64,000 bases of DNA from contig CM075650.1 of NCBI GenBank assembly GCA_037953625.1, forward strand, positions 1,180,501 to 1,244,500, given 5' to 3'. The DNA is from Crotalaria pallida. Lineage: Eukaryota > Streptophyta > Magnoliopsida > Fabales > Fabaceae. Position 1 is the first letter of the stretch, and the number at the start of each line of letters is the position of its first letter. The notes beneath the pieces were generated by a model. It had not been told where the DNA came from, made no database searches, and saw only the letters and a list, made by a program, of their open reading frames with translations. The position numbers and the translations under genes are program-made. This document shows, in pieces, positions 44,844 to 55,415 of this stretch.

Positions 44844-45789
44844 ATATGACAGAAAACAGAAAAATCAATTTTTCATTCGAATACGAAAATCAATCAATTC
44901 ACATGCAAGATCAGAGATTCAGCGGAAATGATTAACACCTATATTCTTATTGATTAACCTAGTTATGAAAATGATTTTCCCTTTATCAATTTGAACAATT
45001 AAAGATTCAATTCAATCAATTATGAAAATCAATCTTTCTAGGTTTTCAACCAAGAACGCAATCAAATGACTTGAATATAAAGAGTAAGGGTTTAGAGATA
45101 CGACACAGTGATTTATCCTGGTTCACTTTCATCCACTTGAAAGCTACATCCAGTCCCCTCTTCAACCAAGAGAGATTCTTCACTATGAGGAATTAGAGTT
45201 CTCAAATTACAAGTGATTGCCTCACAAGACTCCCTTCTTGCTAGCTTACAAGAGATAACCGACACCCTTGCCTTGTAATCCTATTGATCTTCTCTCTAAT
45301 CTAACCTCTACCCCTTGTTGATAATCGACACAACAAGTCTTCAATTGCTTGATGATAAACCACACACCAAGGCTTCACTTTGCTTGATTCACAACCAAGA
45401 CTTCTTCTTCTTCTTCAATAAGAATGCACTTGCTTGATGATAAAATCGACACACCAAGACTTCTTGTTTGTTGTAGTGGCTTGCCTTCTTGCAAAGATTA
45501 CAACACAATAGAAAACACAAAACAATCCTATGAATCTCAATCAAGAGTTATGACAATTCACCATAAGAGATTCAAAGGTTCTTGATCAAAGAATATAAAA
45601 ATAGAAAAGCTTTGATCTTTGAAATTGAGAGAGAATAGAGTGGCTTGATTCTTTGTAAAATGAATATCAAAATGATAGAGTATGATCACAAAGGTTAGGA
45701 AAAGGTTTATATAGAATACCCAAAAGTTGTAGCACTTGAAAACTGATTTTGAGAAGTGAAAAACGTATTTTAAAAATCAGTTCAGCAGT

Positions 45790-45856
45790 ACTTAATCGAT
45801 TAAGCAAGTCGTGTACTCGAGTAGTACTCGATTAAGTTATCACTTAATCGATTAAG
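45790..45856. promoter_or_regulatory. A[A/C]TCGA[G/T]T module, TR-GAG 5' LTR (promoter side)
   Basis: Same four sites as 41489-41554, roughly 80-140 bases upstream (minus strand) of the TATA-like box at 45713-45706. Confidence 0.6.
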
Positions 45857-46223
45857 TTGGTACTGTACATGTTCAAAACTTGTTTTCTCAAAATCCAACC
45901 TTTCCTTTAAAACCTTTAAGCCACCTATTGATTCTAGGTTAAGTGAAAACTCAAATTATGATTAAATCATGACTTATGAATGAGATTCACTACCTCTATA
46001 ATAATCTACCCAAATAAAAAACCTATGAAGCTTGAGAGGCAAAAGATAAAAGAAATACAAATACACTCAAACTTAGGTCTTCATGAGCTTGCTTTCTCTC
46101 TTCTTCATTTGATGTTTGTTGTTGCTTGTTGAGCTTGAAACTTGATCAACACATGTAGCTTGTTCAAAAACACTTTGTCATTATCAAAACATTCATCATG
46201 TTCATCATGGAACTAACAGGGAG

Positions 46224-48113
46224 TGGTGGTGAGTGCTCTCTTTAGCTCATCAAATGCCTTCTTGCATTGGTCTCCAAACTCAAATGTGGTATCCTTTTGA
46301 AGCAAGTTGGATAGTGGAAGGGCTATCTTGCTAAAGTTTTGAATAAACCTGCGATAGAAACCTGCATGGCCAAGAAAAGAACGCACCTCTCGCACGCAAG
46401 AGGGGTAAGGCAAATGTGATATTACATGCAGCTTAGCAGGGTCAACCTCTATGCCCTTATGCGAAATAATGTGCCCTAAGACTATGCCTTGTTCTACCAT
46501 AAAATGACATTTTTCAAAATTCAAGACAAGGTTAGTCTCAATGCACCTATTAAGCACCTTAGACAAACTATCAAGACATGCATCAAAAGAGGAACCATAT
46601 ACACTAAAATCATCCATGAAGACCTCTATGCAATGCTCAAGTAAGTCATTAAAAATACTCATCATACATCTTTGAAAAGTGTCAGGAGCATTGCATAGGC
46701 CAAAAGGCATCTTCCTATAAGCAAATGTACCAAAAGGACAGGTAAATGTGGTCTTATGTTGGTCCTCTGGTGCAATACAGATTTGGAAATAACCAGAGAA
46801 ACCATCTAAGAAGCAGTAGTGAGATTTACCTGCCAGGCGCTCCAACATCTGATCAATGAAGGGAAGAGGAAAGTGATCCTTGCGGGTCGCCTGGTTGAGC
46901 TTCCTATAATCAATGCAGACTCTCCAACTGTTCTGCACTCTAGTGGGAATCAGCTCATCCTTCTCATTTTTGACAACTGTCACCCCAGACTTCTTGGGAA
47001 CTACTTGAACCGGGCTTACCCAAGTGCTGTCTGAAATGGGGTAGATAATGCCAGCTTGCAGCAGCTTGGTGACCTCTTTCTTCACCACATCAAGAATCTG
47101 GGGGTTCAACCGTCTCTGGGGTTGTCTCACCGGTTTAGCCCCATCCTCCAATAAAATCCGATGCATGCACATGGAGGGGCTAATACCAGGTATGTCTGCC
47201 AAAGTCCATCCTATTGCCTTTTTGTTTGCTCTAATCACATCCAGCAGTTGCTTCTCTTGATCAACAGAAAGGGAGGTAGAGATGATTACTGGAAGTTTCT
47301 GCTCAGCCTCCAAGTAAGCATATTTGAGATGAGGAGGAAGGGGCTTCAGGTCCAATAAAGGTGCCTGCATCACAGATGGAACTAAAGGAGCAGCAGAATT
47401 GGATTCTGCCGCCTGCACCTGAACAAGTGAATTAGACTCATGCAAAACAGAAATGGGGTTAGCATGATCTGAATCTATATCATATGAATCAACAGATGCA
47501 GCAGCAGAATTTAAAAACTGGTCAATTTCAATGCATGCAGTGCACATTTCGGAATCAGAACATGCAGAACAAGTAAATGAGCTAGTGAAAGATGGCAAAT
47601 CATAATCATGCAAAAAGTCTAGAACATGCTCATCAATCAGATCATCAATCAAGTCAACATGAAAAACAGAGTGGTCATCAGAAAAATGTTTCATAGCATC
47701 AAAAATATTGAATCGAAGCACACTGTCATCAAATTCCATGGAAAGTGTACCTGCATGCACATCTATCTTGGTTCGGGCTGTTTTCAAAAATGGTCTCCCT
47801 AATATGATAGGGACAGCACTATGAGAGGTGTCCTCTTCCATATCAAGAATATAAAAATCAGCAGGAAAGATAAGCTCTTCAACCCGAACCAGGACATCCT
47901 CTATCAAACCTACGGGGTAGGCAGTAGATCTATTTGCCAAGTGAATAACCACACCCGTAGGTTGAAGAGGTCCAAGTGAAAGAGACTTGAAAACAGACAT
48001 AGGCATAACATTAATAGATGCTCCTAAATCTAGAAAAGCATTCTCAAATTTAGTATTACCTATGATACAAGGCACAGAGAAAGTTCCAGGATCCTTACAC
48101 TTTTCAGGAATAT
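46224..48113 (-). CDS. E pol N-terminal half: protease and reverse transcriptase, split by insertions
   Basis: Between the F and TR-GAG insertions. The aspartic protease carries LDLGASINVMPMSVF near 48020 and IILGRPFLKTARTKIDVH. An acidic, poorly conserved linker follows, then RT: LPPHLKYAYLE, WVSPVQVVPKKSG, WRVCIDYRKLNQATRKDHFP, LDGFSGYFQI, MPFGLCNAPDTFQRCM, the catalytic FMDDFSVYG near 46620, and the thumb up to the insertion. No stop or frameshift was seen in this part. The 5' end is cut by F at 48114-48118, the 3' end by TR-GAG. RT copies the element RNA in the particle. Confidence 0.9.
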
Positions 48114-48118
48114 GAGGG

Positions 48119-49167
48119 TGATGAGCATTTTATTTCCCATTATTCCTTGCATTATTTTACTCCTATTATTGATACTTGTTGCCCATTTGACATTGATTAG
48201 CTTGATTTATTGATTTAGAGTTTATTGGACTAATATTCCGAATATTGTTTAATTTGGAATTATTTAGCCTAATTAATTCTATTTCTATTTTCAGGTAATA
48301 TTTGGCACAAGGACACTTTGGGAAGTTTGGAAATGAAGATTGAAGTATTGAAGTGAAGATTGTAATTTGCATTTAGGTCCCTTTTTAATTGTAATGTTCA
48401 GAATAGTGTTTCTTAGGACTTGGGCCCATGTTTTAGGCCCATTTTCATGACTAAAGAGGGAAAATTCGTGTAACCCCCAAAAACACACTCCCATTTCAGA
48501 TTTCTCACTCTCTCTCTAGGTTAGAACTTCTCTCTTGGCTCTCCCAAGTGGTGGTGGCTGCTAGGGTTTTGTTCTTCCCCATTTCTACTCGTTTTTCTTC
48601 ATTTATGGCCATGGAAGGCTAGACTTCAAGGGTTAATCCCTTTGGTATTGTATTATCTACTCTTGAGCTCTTGTTATTAATGCAATTTCATTTTCTCTTC
48701 TCTGTTTTCATGTTTATCGATGTGTAGTGGTTTGCTTAATTCCATTTCGTAGAGATAATACATGAATATAAATGCTTAATTTGTATTAACTCGTAAAAAC
48801 TCCAATTCTGGTTTCTGATGCTTAATTAGAAGTTAGGGTTTGGAGTGATAACTGAATTTTCGCTTAGTATTTGGTTATCACGAGTTGGACAGAGGAGAGG
48901 AGAGGAATCGATCTTTAGTGAGCTAGGATTGAGTAGTGTACGTAGCCAAAGGGGTTTGCCCGCTTTTGTTTCTGATTTTCTTAGTTTTTATATTCTGTTT
49001 ATGTTTTGTTCTTCACATTTGTCACACACAAAAACCCCCCCATTTTACTGCACACTACGTGTTTGATACTTTGCCTAGACCGATATTCGCTGGGAAACGA
49101 CCTAGGATCACCTTCCTAGTACTACAGAATAAACACCTTTTATTTTGATCGGGTACGGCCTCGATCA
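48119..49167 (+). repeat. F 5' LTR
   Basis: 1049 bases, TGATGAGCATTTTATTTCC to GGCCTCGATCA. The small ORFs inside recur in the other LTR and are not genes. Confidence 0.95.
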
Positions 49168-49172
49168 AAATT

Positions 49173-49190
49173 TGGCGCCGCTGCCGGGGA
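49173..49190 (+). promoter_or_regulatory. F primer-binding site
   Basis: TGGCGCCGCTGCCGGGGA, one mismatch from TGGCGCCGTTGCCGGGGA, the complement of plant Asp tRNA, five bases after the LTR. Confidence 0.85.
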
Positions 49191-49868
49191 TTATCGGTTC
49201 TTGCCAAAGATCATACAGTAGTTAATTAGATTAGTTAGTGTAGTTAGTGTGTGAATAAGCATTCTGATAACTGATTGAAAGTTGCCATGTTTGCTGATTT
49301 GCTGTTCTGCACAACTGATGCTATTCTAGTGATTCTGTGAGTGCCATTCAACATAGCTGCGGGTGGAATTTTTGCACGAAAATTGGTATCCACACTTGTT
49401 TCATCATATATTAGTGTTTTGATGCATCACAGACACTCAGATATGCACTGTTTGTGAGTTCCAGAAAAATTTTCCAAGTTTCAGCAGCACTTACTATAAA
49501 TAGGCATAACTTTTGATCAGGTTGTCGGAATTGGACGAATTTTATATCAAATCGAAGGGAATTTTCTGAATAATCTGATTTTTCTCACTTCGTCAGAAAA
49601 CCCCTTCGTTTGGATCCTGAAAAAGCCTGTTTACTGTTTCTTTTTTATTTTACAAGTTCTATTTTCTTAGTTTTTGGTCACTGTTTTAATTCTTTGACTT
49701 GGTTCCCTTTCGAATTTTGTCCTCAAACTTTCTGTGATATGTTTTCATGATTTTAGGGTGCTGAAAAAAATAAAGAAAAAAATTTTAAAAAATAATAAAT
49801 TTTGTTGCCGATTTTGGTCATGCATATCTGTTACAGTATGCTATGGTTGATGCTGTTCTGTTCAGTAC
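49191..49868 (+). other. F untranslated leader
   Basis: About 680 bases between primer site and gag start, without an ORF of note; AT-rich before the ATG. The equivalent leader of E lies at 57371-58074. Confidence 0.7.
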
Positions 49869-52800
49869 ATGACTAGGGGCAACCCAAGTTATTTGCATCC
49901 TTATAACCCTGAAATTGATAGAACTTATCACAGATTAGTTAGACAAAATAGGAATCAGTCATTAGGTAGTGAGTCAGAGTCATCTTATAGTCCATCTAAT
50001 TCTGATTCTGTTTCTATTTCTTCTATTCCTTCTACTTTTATTCAATCTGATTCTATACATTGTGATAACATGGCTCAACCCCCACCAAGGGAAAGGACAC
50101 TTAGGGAGCTGGCTGCACCTGACTTCACTATTGAAGACTCGTGTATCCGGTATCCTGATGAGGATGTTCCTTTTGAGCTTAGAACAGGACTAATCCATTT
50201 GTTGCCCAAGTTTCATGGTCTTGCAGGTGAGGATCCTCATAAGCATCTCAAGAAATTCCATATAGTGTGCACCACAATGAAACCACATGATGTGCAAGAG
50301 GATCATGTCTGTCTCAGAGCATTTCCACATTCCTTAGAGGGTCTAGCACAAGATTGGTTATCTGACTTGGCCCCTGGTTCCATCACAAGCTGGGATGACT
50401 TGAAGAGGGCATTTCTGGAAAAATTCTTCCCTGCAAATAGGACCACTGCAATCAGAAAGGAAATTTCTGGTATCAGGCAACAACATGGAGAGAGTCTCTA
50501 TGATTATTGGGAGAGATTCAAGAGGTTGTGTGCTTCCTGCCCTCACCATCAGATCTCAGAGCAGCTTCTCATCCAGTACTTTTATGAAGGTCTCAACTTC
50601 ATGGAAAGAAACATGGTAGATGCTGCAAGTGGTGGTACATTGGGAGATATGACACCCTTACAAGCCAGGAGCAAAATTGAGAAGATGGCTTCCAATTGTC
50701 AACAATTCCATGCAAGAAGCAACAGTGATGCAATAGTTGTGAGGGATGTAAATGATGTTGGTGCAGACTCGGGCAAGGTTGAGAAGCTTGAGCAGAAAAT
50801 TGATTCTCTCACAACATTGGTCACACAATTGGCTGTCAATCAGAAAAAGATGATACTTCCTGCTAGAGTGTGTGGCATATGCACATCCATTGAGCACCCC
50901 ACAGATGCATGCCCTTCCCTTCAGCAGCAACAGCCGATGACAAGTGGTGACCAACCCGAGGCCTATGCAGCAGACATATACAACAATAGAGGCCCACAAC
51001 AACATAATCATGACCTCTCTTCCAATAGATACAACCCTGGATGGAGGAACCATCCCAATCTGAAGTGGTCTGATCAACAACAACAACCTCCTCCTAATGT
51101 TCCATTTCAGAACACCGCTGGACCGAGCAGACCACCATATGTACCTCCTCCAATCCAGCAGCAAAGGCAACAACAACAGCAACAAGTGGTTCATCCTGCA
51201 CCATCAGCCCCTCCATCCAACCAACCTACCTTGGAGGAGTTGGTGAGGCAAATGACCATGCAAAACCTCCAATTTCAACAAGAAACTAGAGCAGCCATTC
51301 AGAGACAAGAGGTATCCATTCAGACTTTGACAAATCAGATGGGTCAAATGGCAACTTCTCTCAACAACTTGCAATCTCAAAATTCTGACAAGTTACCTTC
51401 CCAAACAGTGATCAACCCTCAGAATCAGAATGTGAGTGCCATCAACCTGAGGTCAGGAAAGCAGATTGTCAGACCCACACCACAACCTCACCTCAACAAT
51501 GATGCTCTAGCTTCCTCTAAAGGGAAGAGCCAAGTGATAGAGGAAGGTGAACACCCTAGCACCAAGGAGAGTCATCCAACTCAACCTTCCTCAAGCTCAA
51601 CCACAAAACCTGCTGTTGTCCTGCAACCTCCTCCCATTCCTCTTCCATTCCCACCAAGAGTGCCTCAAAACAAAAGGGTGGAAGAGGTGGACAAGGATAT
51701 TCTTGACACATTCAGGAAGGTGAAAGTCAACATACCCCTTCTTGATGTAATAAAACAAATTCCAAGGTACGCGAAGTTCCTTAAGGAGTTGTGCACTAAT
51801 AAGAGAAGACTCAAGGGCAATGAGAGGATAAGCATGGGAAGGAATGTCTCCGCTCTCATAGGTAAACCTATCCCTCACATTCCTGAAAAATGTAAGGATC
51901 CTGGAACTTTCTCTATACCTTGCATCATAGGCAATGTGAAGTTTGAAAATGCTATGCTAGATTTAGGAGCATCCATAAATGTCATGCCTATGTCTGTTTT
52001 TAAGTCTCTTTCTCTTGGACCTCTTCAACCTACGGGTGTGGTGATTCAATTGGCAAATAGAAGTACTGCCCACCCTGCAGGTTTGATAGAGGATGTCTTG
52101 GTTCGGGTTGAAGAGCTGATCTTCCCTGCTGATTTTTACATACTTGATATGGAAGATGACTCCCCCCGTAATGCTGTTCCTATTATTTTGGGGAGGCCAT
52201 TTTTGAAAACAGCCCGAACCAAGATAGATGTGCATTCAGGTTCACTTTCCATGGAGTTTGATGGCAGTGTGATCCGATTTGACATTTTCCATGCTATGAA
52301 ACATTTTCCTGAGGATCACTCTGTCTTTCATATAGACTTTCTTGATGAGATTGATGAACATGTGCTTGATGTTTTGCATGATCCTGATTTGCCATCATTT
52401 ACAGACTCATTTTCTTGTCCTGCATGTACTGATTCCGAAATGTGCATGTCATGCATTGATCAATTTCTAGCTTCTGACACTGCATCTGTTGATGACTCTC
52501 ATATTATAGATTTTGCTAACCCCCTCTCTGTTATGCAAGAGTCTGATTCTTTTGTTCAGGTGCAGGCAGCAGAATCCATTTCTACTGTCCCTTTAGTTCC
52601 ATCCATTATGCAGGCACCCTCATTGGACCTGGAGCCCCTCCCTCCTCATCTCAAATATGCTTACTTTGAGGATGAGCAGAAACTCCCAGTGATCATCTCT
52701 ACCTCACTTTCTGTTGATCAAGAGGAGAAACTGCTAGATATGATTAGACAGAACAAGAGGGCAGTCGGATGGACTTTAGCATATCTACCTGGGGTGCCAC

Positions 52801-52895
52801 TTGTGAACTTCAGAAACATAGTCCTTCGATTAGGAGACCAATGCAAGATGGCATTCGATCCGCTGAAGAGAGCACTCACCTTCTTCCCACCATGA
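49869..52895 (+). CDS. F Gag-protease protein, intact 1008 aa, with RT deleted
   Basis: Starts MTRGNPSYLHPYNPEIDRTY. Gag core: RTLRELAAPDFTIE, LLPKFHGLAGEDPHKHLKKF, WDDLKRAFLEKFFPANRT, YEGLNFMERNMVDAASGG. Knuckle CGICTSIEHPTDAC at about 334-347; Gln-rich stretch; NPQNQNVSAINLRSGKQ; protease MLDLGASINVMPMSVF at about 695-710 and IILGRPFLKTARTKID. Acidic linker to LPPHLKYAY and IRQNKRAVGWTL, where RT would begin. Instead, about 40 unmatched bases lead to LGDQCKMAFDPLKRALT, the end of the RT thumb, and a stop. RT motifs, RNase H and integrase are all absent. The frame is uninterrupted for 1008 codons, unlike the older elements nearby, consistent with recent activity of Gag and protease. Confidence 0.93.
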   Translation: MTRGNPSYLHPYNPEIDRTYHRLVRQNRNQSLGSESESSYSPSNSDSVSISSIPSTFIQSDSIHCDNMAQPPPRERTLRELAAPDFTIEDSCIRYPDEDVPFELRTGLIHLLPKFHGLAGEDPHKHLKKFHIVCTTMKPHDVQEDHVCLRAFPHSLEGLAQDWLSDLAPGSITSWDDLKRAFLEKFFPANRTTAIRKEISGIRQQHGESLYDYWERFKRLCASCPHHQISEQLLIQYFYEGLNFMERNMVDAASGGTLGDMTPLQARSKIEKMASNCQQFHARSNSDAIVVRDVNDVGADSGKVEKLEQKIDSLTTLVTQLAVNQKKMILPARVCGICTSIEHPTDACPSLQQQQPMTSGDQPEAYAADIYNNRGPQQHNHDLSSNRYNPGWRNHPNLKWSDQQQQPPPNVPFQNTAGPSRPPYVPPPIQQQRQQQQQQVVHPAPSAPPSNQPTLEELVRQMTMQNLQFQQETRAAIQRQEVSIQTLTNQMGQMATSLNNLQSQNSDKLPSQTVINPQNQNVSAINLRSGKQIVRPTPQPHLNNDALASSKGKSQVIEEGEHPSTKESHPTQPSSSSTTKPAVVLQPPPIPLPFPPRVPQNKRVEEVDKDILDTFRKVKVNIPLLDVIKQIPRYAKFLKELCTNKRRLKGNERISMGRNVSALIGKPIPHIPEKCKDPGTFSIPCIIGNVKFENAMLDLGASINVMPMSVFKSLSLGPLQPTGVVIQLANRSTAHPAGLIEDVLVRVEELIFPADFYILDMEDDSPRNAVPIILGRPFLKTARTKIDVHSGSLSMEFDGSVIRFDIFHAMKHFPEDHSVFHIDFLDEIDEHVLDVLHDPDLPSFTDSFSCPACTDSEMCMSCIDQFLASDTASVDDSHIIDFANPLSVMQESDSFVQVQAAESISTVPLVPSIMQAPSLDLEPLPPHLKYAYFEDEQKLPVIISTSLSVDQEEKLLDMIRQNKRAVGWTLAYLPGVPLVNFRNIVLRLGDQCKMAFDPLKRALTFFPP

Positions 52896-52897
52896 CT

Positions 52898-54342
52898 TCG
52901 GGAGTTTTCTTTTCTCCTTCTTCACTACTTTCATTGCACTTGTCTATATCTATCTGATTCTGCTGATTGTGTTACATTGAGGACAATGTGTGATTTAAGT
53001 GTGGGGGGGAGAGTAGTTTAGGTTGCATATTTTGCTTTGATTTTTTTTTTTAGGTTTTGCTTAGTTTTGGGCATTTTCTTGCATGTTTTTGCTTCATTTT
53101 AGTAGAGTTTTGGTATCTTGTGTCTGAATTCATGCATTTCTGTGTGTAAAGTTGCTTTTGATAATTAAGAGGTGGTAACACTGTGATAGAATTGTCCCTT
53201 TTGTGAGGATTTGAGCCTTAATTGTGGGTGGATTGCTATATATGCCACCTAATTTTCTTTCATGTGTGATTGCACTCTGGATTACTTGCACTCTAGAACT
53301 TGACTTGACTCTTGTTGATACTTGATTGCTCATGCACATTTTGAAATGATTTAGGCACTTTCTTTCTTGAATAAGCTACTAGCCATATGAGCCTACCTTG
53401 AATGAATGTATCCTTTGCTAGCCCCTTTGAGCCTTTTTATCCCTTTCCTTGTTCTTTAGCTCATTACAAGCCTATGACTGAAAAACCATGATTGTCCTAA
53501 CCTTAGGGAATTTTGGAGCTTTGGAATTGTTTTGGGAATGGGTATTAGGTAAGAAGTGTGCTTTATGCTTTAATTGGTTGAGTTCTTGGTTTTGCCTCAT
53601 TGGTTGTTATAGTTATGGCTTCATCTTCATGCCATTTGTGTTGTTTCTTCTTTTCTTTTTGTATATCTCTCAAAAACAAAAAAAAAATAAAAAAAAAATG
53701 CAAAAATAAAAAAGAAGAAAAAAAAAGAAGAGAAAAAAAAAAAGTGAATAAAAGGTTGTTGAGGCAAAGAGGATTGGAATTAGTGGTTGTTGATTTTGGG
53801 GTGGATTTTGCTTACTTTTTACTTATTCCCCATTGCTCCTCTATTCCCTTGGTTTTAGCTACATTCCCATATTTTTATCCTACCTTGTCCTTGGCCCCAT
53901 TACAACCCTTAAAAGACCTTTTGATCATTTTGTGCATGTGTGTTGATGGTTGATGTTAGAGGCTTGTCAAGCTTATGGTTGTGTTTGTTTTTCATGATGT
54001 GCCTTGAGTGTAAATAATGATTAACCCCAAACACTTGAGTGTAAACACTTTTGAGTGATCCTTGTGAGTTTCTATCATCTTTGTGACTATCCTCTTGATG
54101 TCATTGGTTTCTTTGCATACTTGAAATAATTGGATGATGTTCGCGGATGCTTTGACTCTTTGATCCTTAACCATTTTGTGTGCTTGAGTTTGCCCATTTC
54201 TTTGCATTTCCTAGAATTCATTGTGAAGTATGTAATCTCTTAGGTTTGCATTTCTTAGTTGTAGTCATCTTGTTGCATGATTCACTTTGGTGCATATTGA
54301 TCTTCATAGTCCTATCTTTTGGTTTTGCCCAGGAGTGCAAAA
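52898..54342 (+). other. F non-coding 3' region
   Basis: Begins like the E sequence downstream of integrase (TTTCTCCTTCTTCACTACTTTC). It has the conserved GAGGACAATGTGTGATTTAAG with GTGGGGGGGAGAG at 52979-53013, an Athila-type internal purine tract, and an A-rich run at 53679-53743. No envelope-like ORF. Confidence 0.75.
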
Positions 54343-54361
54343 GGATAAGTGTGGGGGTATT
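54343..54361 (+). promoter_or_regulatory. F polypurine tract
   Basis: GATAAGTGTGGGGGTATT immediately before the 3' LTR, as in E. Confidence 0.8.
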
Positions 54362-55410
54362 TGATGAGCATTTTATTTCCCATTATTCCTTGCATTATTT
54401 TACTCCTATTATTGATACTTGTTGCCCATTTGACATTGATTAGCTTGATTTATTGATTTAGAGTTTATTGGACTAATATTCCGAATATTGTTTAATTTGG
54501 AATTATTTAGCCTAATTAATTCTATTTCTATTTTCAGGTAATATTTGGCACAAGGACACTTTGGGAAGTTTGGAAATGAAGATTGAAGTATTGAAGTGAA
54601 GATTGTAATTTGCATTTAGGTCCCTTTTTAATTGTAATGTTCAGAATAGTGTTTCTTAGGACTTGGGCCCATGTTTTAGGCCCATTTTCATGACTAAAGA
54701 GGGAAAATTCGTGTAACCCCCAAAAACACACTCCCATTTCAGATTTCTCACTCTCTCTCTAGGTTAGAACTTCTCTCTTGGCTCTCCCAAGTGGTGGTGG
54801 CTGCTAGGGTTTTGTTCTTCCCCATTTCTACTCGTTTTTCTTCATTTATGGCCATGGAAGGCTAGACTTCAAGGGTTAATCCCTTTGGTATTGTATTATC
54901 TACTCTTGAGCTCTTGTTATTAATGCAATTTCATTTTCTCTTCTCTGTTTTCATGTTTATCGATGTGTAGTGGTTTGCTTAATTCCATTTCGTAGAGATA
55001 ATACATGAATATAAATGCTTAATTTGTATTAACTCGTAAAAACTCCAATTCTGGTTTCTGATGCTTAATTAGAAGTTAGGGTTTGGAGTGATAACTGAAT
55101 TTTCGCTTAGTATTTGGTTATCACGAGTTGGACAGAGGAGAGGAGAGGAATCGATCTTTAGTGAGCTAGGATTGAGTAGTGTACGTAGCCAAAGGGGTTT
55201 GCCCGCTTTTGTTTCTGATTTTCTTAGTTTTTATATTCTGTTTATGTTTTGTTCTTCACATTTGTCACACACAAAAACCCCCCCATTTTACTGCACACTA
55301 CGTGTTTGATACTTTGCCTAGACCGATATTCGCTGGGAAACGACCTAGGATCACCTTCCTAGTACTACAGAATAAACACCTTTTATTTTGATCGGGTACG
55401 GCCTCGATCA
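54362..55410 (+). repeat. F 3' LTR
   Basis: 1049 bases, no difference from 48119-49167 found by eye; followed by GAGGG. Confidence 0.95.
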
Positions 55411-55415
55411 GAGGG

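Larger units (their letters stand above)
40324..46218 (-). mobile_element. TR-GAG-type copia element (gag only), 5.9 kb
   Basis: Inserted in E between RT and RNase H, flanked by GGGAG at 40319-40323 and 46219-46223. It has two LTRs, an initiator-Met primer site, an intact gag, a non-coding 3' region and a purine tract. No protease, integrase or RT. This matches the published class of terminal-repeat retrotransposons with only a GAG domain. The LTRs differ by one indel as far as I can see, so insertion was recent and enzymes came from another copia element. Confidence 0.92.
44626..46218 (-). repeat. TR-GAG element 5' LTR
   Basis: 1593 bases, TGAGGAAACCGC to GGAACTAACA in plus-strand text, followed by the target copy GGGAG. 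TATATAAA lies on the minus strand at 45713-45706. Confidence 0.95.
48119..55410 (+). mobile_element. F: Athila-type non-autonomous element, 7.3 kb, pol-deleted
   Basis: Plus strand, inserted into E between gag and protease, flanked by GAGGG at 48114-48118 and 55411-55415. The two 1049-base LTRs look identical by eye. It has a primer site, one long gag-protease ORF and a non-coding 3' part, but lacks the RT, RNase H and integrase core. It belongs to the same family as E (LTR ends TGATGAGC and CGATCA; gag starts MTRGNPSY) and lies in the opposite orientation to it. Confidence 0.93.

Noticed and set aside
48845..49148. Two overlapping 70-codon ORFs repeated at 55088-55391
   Set aside because: They lie in the identical LTRs of F; repetition comes from LTR duplication and neither shows protein-like composition or homology.
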